From the NCBI GenBank assembly GCA_934502885.1, contig CAKSUT010000003.1, positions 62,001 to 126,000 of the forward strand: a stretch of 64,000 bases of DNA, in the 5' to 3' direction. Source of the DNA: an uncultured Eubacteriales bacterium. GTDB lineage: Bacteria > Bacillota > Clostridia > Oscillospirales > CAG-382. A model generated the notes under the pieces. The model was not told the origin of the DNA and did not search any database. It worked only from the letters and a program-made list of their open reading frames with translations. Each line of letters opens with the position of its first letter. Position 1 is the stretch's first letter. Positions 1 to 6,495 of this stretch are shown here, in pieces. Made by a program: the position numbers and the translations under genes.

Positions 1-1493
1 TGTGCGTCAGACGCCGTCGTGACAAGGTATCCTCCCATGCTGCGGTAAAGCTTCACGATATGCTCATTCGGCAGAAACTCGCAGTAGCCGCTTCCCTCGC
101 TGACGCACGAGGTATTCACCTCAAGAGCAATGCCCCGCTTTATTATCTCTGCGAGTATCGTCTTTATCTTGTCCTCATATCTCTCGAGGGTGACGCCGCA
201 GTGATACTTTCCGTTTATGTAACGGAGCGGACAGGTCATATGCGCAAGAATGTCGAAATCATGCTCACGTATCATTCTGAGCATATCGTCAAAATAACAG
301 TCCATGTAATCGTAAATCATCTCCCGGTCAATCTCCGAGAAAATAATCTTAGAGTACGGCATATCACGTCCCTCGTATTTCACCGCATGAACAGAGCCGA
401 CAACGACGTCGTATTTATAGTCATGCATAAGCCTTTCGGCGACGTCCGGATACCAGAACATCTCGCAGAATTCCGCGCCTCTGAATATCGGCATTCCGGT
501 GTTTTTCCCGACCTCCGCCGCTTCGGCGTGAGAGCCGGATATTACCTTATCTATGTCAACCTCGCGGCAGTACTCTATATCGACGTGGTCGGTCACGGCA
601 AAACCCGAGAGTCCTCTTTCCTTCGCTTTCGCCGCCATATCCGCAATGGGACACACCGAGTCGTGAGAGTTTTGGGAGTGCGTGTGCATATCGAAGCGTT
701 TGCCGGCGTTGCGGTACGGCTTTATTCTGCCGTCGGTCTCGACGATGTACGGTGAAAAACGCTGCACTGCATTCTCGAAGTCGTTCTCGTCGGAGATTAT
801 CCATATTCCGAGACGTGCATACTTTTTAACAAGCGATGCAAGCTTTTCGTCAGCAAACGGTATCTTCACCCACGATGTACCGCCGCACTCATACGGAAGC
901 CAAACGGTAAGCCTGTCGTACGGAAGCAGTTCGGTGAGTCGGCGAAGCTTTTCCTCTGTCACTTCTCCGTCGTAATCTACAGACACACCGGGGACTTTTT
1001 CGAGACAGAGCTTCACGAAGTCAAGACTGTTCGACGTCACGGAAACGAGTGCGGAAAAAGGCTTTATCATATCGAAAAAGAGCCTTTGCATATGCTCCGG
1101 GAACCCTTGGATTTTGTTGTCAATCTTAAGCCGAATTCCGTTTTCCGAGGCAAACTCAAGCACATCGCCGAAAAGCGGTATTCTCTCCCCGGCGTACTTC
1201 TTTGAGAAGCCTACACCGAAGTCATAGCGGAGTGCATCGCCATAGGTTATATCGTGAATGCAAACCTTTTCCGAAAGCTCACTTCCGTCGGCATTTCTCG
1301 CCGTGCGGTTCAGATACGAATCGTGCATGACGACGATTTTTCCGTCAGAGGTATATTCAAGGTCAAGCTCAACAACGTCGTATCCTTGGACTGCGGCGCA
1401 CCTGAACGCCGACATTGTGTTCTCCGGGCATTCGCTTGCGACTCCTTTATGCGCCTGAAGCTTCGTTTTTTCCGCCGTTTGTAAATTATTCAT
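1..1493 (-). CDS. GDPD-PHP fusion phosphodiesterase/phosphatase (C-terminus cut by window edge)
   Basis: An open frame of 497 codons starts at the ATG at 1493 and runs off the left edge. Residues ~10-250 look like a glycerophosphodiester phosphodiesterase barrel: H15-K-G, PENT at 23-26, E42-x-D44 and VVMHD ending at D58, followed by LNRT. The family usually has HRG, so the Lys at 16 is unusual. From residue ~267 a PHP (histidinol-phosphatase-like) domain begins with the metal motif DMHTHS (H270, H272), then DHVDIEY, an E in GAEFCEM, and GSVHAVKY. Members of these families hydrolyse phosphodiesters and phosphomonoesters; the fusion suggests two successive steps on one substrate, which is inference. 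It is divergent from a DeoR-type regulator whose family senses sugar phosphates. The start has a weak purine-rich ribosome site (GGAGAT). Confidence 0.85.
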   Translation of the reverse strand, partial: MNNLQTAEKTKLQAHKGVASECPENTMSAFRCAAVQGYDVVELDLEYTSDGKIVVMHDSYLNRTARNADGSELSEKVCIHDITYGDALRYDFGVGFSKKYAGERIPLFGDVLEFASENGIRLKIDNKIQGFPEHMQRLFFDMIKPFSALVSVTSNSLDFVKLCLEKVPGVSVDYDGEVTEEKLRRLTELLPYDRLTVWLPYECGGTSWVKIPFADEKLASLVKKYARLGIWIISDENDFENAVQRFSPYIVETDGRIKPYRNAGKRFDMHTHSQNSHDSVCPIADMAAKAKERGLSGFAVTDHVDIEYCREVDIDKVISGSHAEAAEVGKNTGMPIFRGAEFCEMFWYPDVAERLMHDYKYDVVVGSVHAVKYEGRDMPYSKIIFSEIDREMIYDYMDCYFDDMLRMIREHDFDILAHMTCPLRYINGKYHCGVTLERYEDKIKTILAEIIKRGIALEVNTSCVSEGSGYCEFLPNEHIVKLYRSMGGYLVTTASDA

Positions 1494-1513
1494 AGAAATC
1501 ATCTCCGAAACTG

Positions 1514-1542
1514 TTGACATACTCATTAAAATCGGTTATACT
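1514..1542 (+). promoter_or_regulatory. Sigma-A-type promoter for the DeoR regulator
   Basis: TTGACA at 1514-1519 and TATACT at 1537-1542 with 17 bp between them. The predicted start (~1549) gives a leader of about 95 nt before the regulator. Confidence 0.75.
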
Positions 1543-1549
1543 GACAATA

Positions 1550-1578
1550 ATGATAAACCCAAATGAGCAAAATGTCAA
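1550..1578 (-). promoter_or_regulatory. Sigma-A-type promoter for the GDPD-PHP gene
   Basis: On the minus strand TTGACA lies at 1573-1578 and TATCAT at 1550-1555 with a 17-bp spacer. The two -10 boxes of the divergent promoters are only 7 bp apart, so each polymerase would start inside the other's footprint. Confidence 0.65.
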
Positions 1579-1644
1579 GAGAAAACGTCAAAAACGGCGA
1601 AACAATCACACATTTGCGCATTTGAAGCAAAAATCGGAGGTCAT

Positions 1645-2385
1645 ATGAACAAAGAGAGAGAACGGGAAATACTGACAATGCTTCTTGCAAGCGAAAAAAA
1701 GACGCTGTCTGTTAGTGAGCTTGCAAAAAGTCTCTATACAAGCGAATCCTCGATACGGCGCGATCTCGCGAGTCTCGAGCAGAAACAGCTGATAAAGCGC
1801 ACACACGGCGGTGCGGCAATCGAAGAGAACAGCATTTCGGCACAGAAGATACCGTTCGTAATACGTGAGCTTGAGCAGAGCGACGCCAAAGTCGAAATGG
1901 CAAAGAAAGCGACGAATTACGTAAACAACTGCGACGTCATATTTCTCGACGCCTCGTCAAGCGCGTACAACCTCGTGCCGTATCTTGCCATGAAAAAAGG
2001 GCTTACCGTGATAACAAGCGGAATCAAGACGCTCACGAAGCTCGGAGAATACGGAATAAGGGCGATAAGTACGGGAGGCGTGCTTCTGCCGTCATGTCAG
2101 TCTCTCGTCGGAAACGAAGCGCAGCTCACCGTTTCTCATTTCAACGCCGACGCCTGTTTCTTCTCGTGCCGCGGACTCTCCGCCGACGGCAGACTCACGG
2201 ATATTTCGGATGATGAGAATTATGTTCGTCAAAAGATGATAGAGCATTCAAAAAGAGCGTATCTAATGTGCGCAAGCGAAAAAATAGGCAAAGAGTATTT
2301 TCACAATCTCTGCACTGTGAGCGACCTTGACGACGTGCTGTGCGAAAAAACGCTACCGGAGAATATTGTGAGAATGCTCAAGTAA
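1645..2385 (+). CDS. DeoR-family transcriptional regulator
   Basis: 246 residues, the usual DeoR length. The N-terminus holds a winged helix-turn-helix (TLSVSELAKSLYTSESSIRRDL, residues ~20-41, then the typical KRTHGGA at ~51-57). The C-terminal ~170 residues match the DeoR sugar-phosphate sensor fold (VIFLDASSSAYNLVPYL, then ITSG and STGG). Such proteins are usually repressors released by a phosphorylated sugar. A good ribosome site (GGAGGT) precedes the ATG. It is divergent from the GDPD-PHP gene, which is its most likely target together with itself; the effector is unknown. Confidence 0.9.
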   Translation: MNKEREREILTMLLASEKKTLSVSELAKSLYTSESSIRRDLASLEQKQLIKRTHGGAAIEENSISAQKIPFVIRELEQSDAKVEMAKKATNYVNNCDVIFLDASSSAYNLVPYLAMKKGLTVITSGIKTLTKLGEYGIRAISTGGVLLPSCQSLVGNEAQLTVSHFNADACFFSCRGLSADGRLTDISDDENYVRQKMIEHSKRAYLMCASEKIGKEYFHNLCTVSDLDDVLCEKTLPENIVRMLK

Positions 2386-2388
2386 CAG

Positions 2389-2418
2389 AAAAACCTCGCA
2401 GACACGTGATCTGCGAGG
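2389..2418 (-). terminator. Intrinsic terminator of rplM-rpsI
   Basis: Perfect 9-bp stem (2394-2402 with 2410-2418) and 7-nt loop. On the minus strand it is followed by a run of five T. It sits between the convergent DeoR and rpsI genes. Confidence 0.8.
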
Positions 2419-2437
2419 TGAATTGCCATATATGGGG

Positions 2438-2851
2438 TTATCTCTTGGAGAACTGGCTTGCGCGACGAGCCGCTTTCAAGCCGTACTTCTTTCTTTCCTT
2501 CATTCTCGGGTCACGAGTGAGGAAGCCTGCCTTCTTGAGTACTGCTCTGTACTCGGCGTCAGCCTGGAGAAGCGCTCTTGCGAGACCGTGACGGATAGCA
2601 CCTGCCTGACCGGAAACACCGCCGCCGGTTACGGTGCAGATGATATCGAACTTACCCTCTGTGCCGGTAGCCGCGAAAGGCTGGTTTACGATGAGCTTGA
2701 GAGTCTCGAGACCGAAGTAGTCGTCGATATCGCGCTTGTTGATGGTAACGTTGCCTGTGCCGGGAACTATGCGAACTCTTGCAACAGAGCTCTTTCTTCT
2801 GCCTGTACCGTAGAAGTAAGGCTTTGTAACGCTTGCGTATGTGTTGCTCAT
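2438..2851 (-). CDS. rpsI: 30S ribosomal protein S9
   Basis: 137 residues with the S9 signature: YGTGRRKSSVARV near the N-terminus, GGGVSGQAGAIRHGLARAL in the middle, and the basic tail ending SQFSKR that reaches the P-site tRNA. It is the second gene of the conserved rplM-rpsI operon, 20 bp after rplM, with ribosome site GGGAG, and is followed by an intrinsic terminator. Length and ending are normal for the family; nothing unusual is seen. Confidence 0.97.
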   Translation of the reverse strand: MSNTYASVTKPYFYGTGRRKSSVARVRIVPGTGNVTINKRDIDDYFGLETLKLIVNQPFAATGTEGKFDIICTVTGGGVSGQAGAIRHGLARALLQADAEYRAVLKKAGFLTRDPRMKERKKYGLKAARRASQFSKR

Positions 2852-2871
2852 ATTTCTATACTCCCTTCCGA

Positions 2872-3297
2872 TTAGTCAAGTACGATGGGCTTCTGAGCAG
2901 CATGAGCGTGCTCAGCACCTGCATATACCTTGAGTCTTGTGAGGCTCTTGTCGCCGATCGTGTTCTTGGGGAGCATTCCCTTGACAGCGAGTGTCATTGC
3001 GAACTCGGGCTTCTCTGCCATGAGTGTCTTGTAGGGAACATCCTTGAGTCCGGCAATGTAACCGGAATGATGATAGTAATGCTTCTGCTCAAGCTTCTTG
3101 CCGGTGAGTATCGCCTTGTCTGCGTTGATGATGATCACGAACTCGCCGCAGTCTGCGTGAGGTGTGAATTCGGGTCTGTGCTTGCCGCGAAGAATCTCGG
3201 CTGCTCTTACAGCAGTCTTTCCGAGGGGCTTGTCTGCCGCGTCAATTACATACCACTTGCGTTCAATTGTTTCAGCTTTCGCCATGAATGTGGACAT
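2872..3297 (-). CDS. rplM: 50S ribosomal protein L13
   Basis: 141 residues, normal length. L13 hallmarks are RKWYVIDAADKPLGKTA near the N-terminus, the LRGKHRPEFTPHADCGEFV segment, KILTGKK-like AILTGKK, YYHHSGY, and AVKGMLPKN near the C-terminus. It leads the rplM-rpsI operon with ribosome site GAGGAAT. The leader is only about 35 nt, too short for an elaborate autoregulatory structure. Confidence 0.97.
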   Translation of the reverse strand: MSTFMAKAETIERKWYVIDAADKPLGKTAVRAAEILRGKHRPEFTPHADCGEFVIIINADKAILTGKKLEQKHYYHHSGYIAGLKDVPYKTLMAEKPEFAMTLAVKGMLPKNTIGDKSLTRLKVYAGAEHAHAAQKPIVLD

Positions 3298-3336
3298 GAT
3301 TTAATTCCTCCGTAGTTTTTGTTTTCAACGTATGCT

Positions 3337-3364
3337 ATTATATCACAAAAAATCGATTTGTCAA
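3337..3364 (-). promoter_or_regulatory. Promoter of rplM-rpsI
   Basis: Minus-strand TTGACA (3359-3364) and TATAAT (3337-3342), 16-bp spacer, directly upstream of rplM. Both boxes match the consensus perfectly, as expected for ribosomal protein genes. Confidence 0.85.
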
Positions 3365-3490
3365 GTACTTTTTTAAAAAAAATCAAAATTTTGCCCTAAA
3401 AGGTCTCTAAATCTCTCGTTTTCTCCCGTTTTCACCGCATATCTCGATATGTAATACATGTTTTTCAGGATTTCAAAGAGCGTTTGCACC

Positions 3491-3519
3491 TTGATTTGTA
3501 CATTATTTTATGCTATAAT
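3491..3519 (+). promoter_or_regulatory. Promoter of the GNAT-ttcA operon
   Basis: TTGATT at 3491-3496 and TATAAT at 3514-3519 with a 17-bp spacer, about 25 bp before the GNAT start codon. Confidence 0.7.
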
Positions 3520-3547
3520 TTCAGAAAAAGGGTCGGAGGGTTACAAA

Positions 3548-4081
3548 ATGTTTGAAAAAGCGACAGTAAAAGACGTTCCTTATGTAGTGAGAATTTACGA
3601 TAAGATAATCGAGAAAGAGCTTCGCGGAGAATGCACCACCGGTTGGCTCAAGGGCATATACCCCACAAAAGCTACGGCAGAGGCCGCCATTGCGAGAGAT
3701 GACCTCTTTGTCTGCAGAGACGAGGACGGAAAAATCGTTGCGTCTGCTGTAATAAACAAGGTGCAGGTTGACTCCTACGCCGAGGGCGACTGGATTTACG
3801 ACGCTCCCGACGACAAGGTTATGGTTATTCACACGCTGACGGTAGATCCGGACGCAGGCGGAAAAGGCATCGGACGTTCGTTTGTGGCGTTTTACGAAAA
3901 GTATGCCGCAGAACATGGCTGCACCGTGCTCCGTATGGACACCAACATGAGAAACATTGCCGCGCGCACTCTTTACGGCAAGCTCGGCTACCGCGAGGCA
4001 GGCATAGTTTACGGCGACTTCTGCGAAATACCGAACATCGGGCTTGTCCTTCTCGAAAAGGAAGTCCCTGAGCTTACATAA
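3548..4081 (+). CDS. GNAT-family N-acetyltransferase
   Basis: 177 residues from the ATG at 3548, chosen because GGAGGG lies 8 bp upstream and a promoter ends just before it; a longer in-frame start at 3458 would include the promoter. The acetyl-CoA binding core is visible as HTLTVDPDAGGKGIGRSFV (motif A, R/Q-x-x-G-x-G/A in GGKGIG) and the C-terminal NIAARTLYGKLGYREAG, typical of GNAT motif B. The substrate cannot be told. The gene is followed after 20 bp by the tRNA thiolase and is probably co-transcribed with it. Confidence 0.88.
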   Translation: MFEKATVKDVPYVVRIYDKIIEKELRGECTTGWLKGIYPTKATAEAAIARDDLFVCRDEDGKIVASAVINKVQVDSYAEGDWIYDAPDDKVMVIHTLTVDPDAGGKGIGRSFVAFYEKYAAEHGCTVLRMDTNMRNIAARTLYGKLGYREAGIVYGDFCEIPNIGLVLLEKEVPELT

Positions 4082-4101
4082 TTATATACGGAGTAAATAC
4101 G

Positions 4102-4881
4102 ATGCAGATAGACGCTTACCTTCGCCGTATTCTCAGCTACGCAAGACGTGCGGTTGACGACTACGGAATGATAGAAGAAAACGACAAAATAGCCGTAGGA
4201 CTCTCGGGCGGCAAGGATTCAATGACGCTTCTGTGCGCCCTTGCGGGACTCAGGCGTTTCTACCCAAAGAAATTCGACATTGTGGCAATAAATCTCGGAA
4301 TGGGCTTTGCGGCGGCAGGCTTCTGCACCGAAGAGGAGGAAAAAGCCGAAACAGAGAAAATGTGCGAACTTTGTCATGTGCTTGGTGTTGAATTTGTACA
4401 CAACTCCACGGAAATTGCAAATGTTGTGTTCAAAATACGAAACGAGAGCAATCCCTGTTCGCTGTGTTCGCGTATGCGCAGAGGCGCTTTACACGACGCG
4501 GTGAAGGCTCACGGCTGCAACAAGCTCGCTCTCGGTCATCATTTCGACGACGCTGTCGAAACCTTTATGATGAACCTTTTCAACGAGGGGCGCATAGGCT
4601 GTTTCTCCCCCGTCACCTACCTTTCACGCAAGGACATCACCCTCATACGTCCGCTCATTTACGCACCGGAGAAGAACATACGCTATTTTGCGTCCCATGC
4701 GGAGCTTCCCGTTTCGTCGAGTCCGTGTCCCTCCGACAAAGACTCCGAACGTGCGAGAATGAAAGTCATGCTTCGTGATATGTCAAAGGCCTACAAGGGA
4801 CTCAAGCACAGAATTTTCGGCGCAATGCAGAAAGGCGAAGTCGACGGCTTTCACGAATCAAGCTTCCGTATCGACGACTGA
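4102..4881 (+). CDS. ttcA: TtcA-family tRNA 2-thiocytidine synthetase
   Basis: 259 residues. A PP-loop ATPase motif SGGKDS lies at 35-40, and the TtcA-type cysteine pair C119-x-x-C122 sits in NPCSLCSRMRRG, with GHHFDDAVETFMMNL afterwards and a later cysteine in SSSPCPSDKDS. TtcA uses an Fe-S cluster and ATP to thiolate cytidine 32 of certain tRNAs. Size and motif order fit the shorter Firmicute branch of the family, so the exact tRNA position is inferred. It lies 20 bp behind the GNAT gene. Confidence 0.85.
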   Translation: MQIDAYLRRILSYARRAVDDYGMIEENDKIAVGLSGGKDSMTLLCALAGLRRFYPKKFDIVAINLGMGFAAAGFCTEEEEKAETEKMCELCHVLGVEFVHNSTEIANVVFKIRNESNPCSLCSRMRRGALHDAVKAHGCNKLALGHHFDDAVETFMMNLFNEGRIGCFSPVTYLSRKDITLIRPLIYAPEKNIRYFASHAELPVSSSPCPSDKDSERARMKVMLRDMSKAYKGLKHRIFGAMQKGEVDGFHESSFRIDD

Positions 4882-4922
4882 CGGAGGTATTGTAAGTAAA
4901 TTGTAAACATTGGCAAAACAGG

Positions 4923-4951
4923 TTGCTTTTCTGTCATCAATGTGTTATCAT
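4923..4951 (+). promoter_or_regulatory. Candidate promoter of the first MATE gene
   Basis: TTGCTT (4923-4928), 17-bp spacer, TATCAT (4946-4951), about 60 bp before the start codon. Confidence 0.55.
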
Positions 4952-5010
4952 GTACAGACGCAAGAGCCAATCGCCCTTTTGCGAAAACAGAGAGAAACGG
5001 AAGTGAGTTT

Positions 5011-6405
5011 ATGAAGACGGGCTTCAGTGCGGCAGGAGTAAAGAATACTCTTCGCAACTTCTCGGCAAAGCTTCTTCGAGACCCGGATATCCCCCTTATT
5101 TTCTCGATTTTCATACCGGTTTTCATCGATATGATTCTCAACAACCTCATTGCGACCTTCCATTCGTATTTTGTCGCCGACCTCGGAGACAGTGCGATAT
5201 CGGCAGTCGGTCTTGCAGGTCAGATAAGCGGACTTTTCATAACGCTCTTCACGAGCCTCTGCTCGGCTGTAACGGTCGTTGTATCGCAGTACAAGGGTGC
5301 GGGAGACATGGACGGTGCAAAAAAGTGCATCTCTCAGACGCTGTTCACGGTGTTTTTGATATCGACCTCCATCGCCGTAGTATTCTATGTGTTCTCCGGC
5401 GAGCTTTTCGACATAATATTCGCAGGCACGGAGGAAAGCATTCGTGAGCTTGCGATAGTATACCTCAAGTATCTCGCCGTTTCCCTTCCGTTTTACGGAA
5501 TGTTTCAGTGCTACTGCACCTCAAGCAGAGGTCTCGGAAACAACAAGGTTCCGCTTATGATATCGGTAAGCGGAAGTGTGGTAAACCTTATCGTTTCGTT
5601 CGCTGCAATAAAGCTTATGAACATGGGAATCGCCGGTGCCGGATGGGGACTCATTATTTCACGTGTTTACATGACGGCAGTCGGAACTGCGATATTCGTA
5701 AAACACCGTTGGCTTGCCGGACTGCGTGACACGATAATGCTTGACATTAAGCTCATGAGTTCCGTCGTATCGCTCGGTTTCATGATTTCTTCGGAAACGA
5801 TAATAGTGTACGTCGGCTCTATGATAAAGACGAAGTTCCTCGTTCCTTACGGCTCGGCACACTTTGCGGCAAGCTCGATAATGAGTACGTTCAGCGCTCT
5901 GTGTCTTGTGCCGATAACGGTTCTCGGAGTGGTTGCGGTGACGCTGGTCGGAAGATACATAGGCGCAGGTGACAAGGACGAAGCAAAGCTCATTCTGAAA
6001 AAGATTATACGTATCGGCTATGCAATGTACGGTGTTGTCATGGTTGCGGCGTTTTTCATACTCCCGTTCATTTTCCCGGCGTACACGAAATCGGATGAAA
6101 CGCTCTCGCTTCTCGGCAAGCTTCTTATCGTCGAAACGCTCATGCGCATTCCGATTATGCCGGGACTTAACATCATGCTCAACGGCTTCAAGGCGGCAGG
6201 CGACGCAAAATTCAGCACGGTAGTATCTGTAATGTGTATGTGGATTGTGAATGTCGGCGTCGGATATATTTTGGTCTGCAAGCTCGGACTCGGAGTTGTG
6301 GGAATGCTTATCTCGGCGAACCTGTCGGCGATTGCGAAGTTCACCGTGATGCTTCTCAGACTGCGCTCCGGAAAGTGGCTTCACAAAAAGATGATACAAC
6401 AGTAA
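5011..6405 (+). CDS. MATE-family efflux transporter
   Basis: 464 residues from the ATG at 5011, preceded by GGAAGTGAG. About twelve hydrophobic segments arranged as two homologous halves, the MATE pattern: DMILNNLIATFHSYFVADLG and AISAVGLAGQI in the first half, SSETIIVYVGSMIKTKFL in the second. MATE proteins export drugs or metabolites in exchange for H+ or Na+. The substrate is unknown. Monocistronic: it has its own promoter and a strong downstream hairpin. A second, diverged MATE gene lies at 35-36.6 kb. Confidence 0.9.
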   Translation: MKTGFSAAGVKNTLRNFSAKLLRDPDIPLIFSIFIPVFIDMILNNLIATFHSYFVADLGDSAISAVGLAGQISGLFITLFTSLCSAVTVVVSQYKGAGDMDGAKKCISQTLFTVFLISTSIAVVFYVFSGELFDIIFAGTEESIRELAIVYLKYLAVSLPFYGMFQCYCTSSRGLGNNKVPLMISVSGSVVNLIVSFAAIKLMNMGIAGAGWGLIISRVYMTAVGTAIFVKHRWLAGLRDTIMLDIKLMSSVVSLGFMISSETIIVYVGSMIKTKFLVPYGSAHFAASSIMSTFSALCLVPITVLGVVAVTLVGRYIGAGDKDEAKLILKKIIRIGYAMYGVVMVAAFFILPFIFPAYTKSDETLSLLGKLLIVETLMRIPIMPGLNIMLNGFKAAGDAKFSTVVSVMCMWIVNVGVGYILVCKLGLGVVGMLISANLSAIAKFTVMLLRLRSGKWLHKKMIQQ

Positions 6406-6439
6406 AAGCAAGGCACAAAGCAAAACTTGCGGCATACAG

Positions 6440-6471
6440 AAAATGCGGAGAAACGTATTCTCCGCATTTTT
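6440..6471. terminator. Bidirectional terminator between convergent genes
   Basis: A 13-bp perfect stem (6440-6452 with 6458-6470) and 5-nt loop, with A/T runs on both sides, so it can stop both the MATE transcript (plus) and the nucleotidyltransferase transcript (minus). Confidence 0.85.
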
Positions 6472-6495
6472 AGTTTTCGTTTCGGTTGCCCGAGA

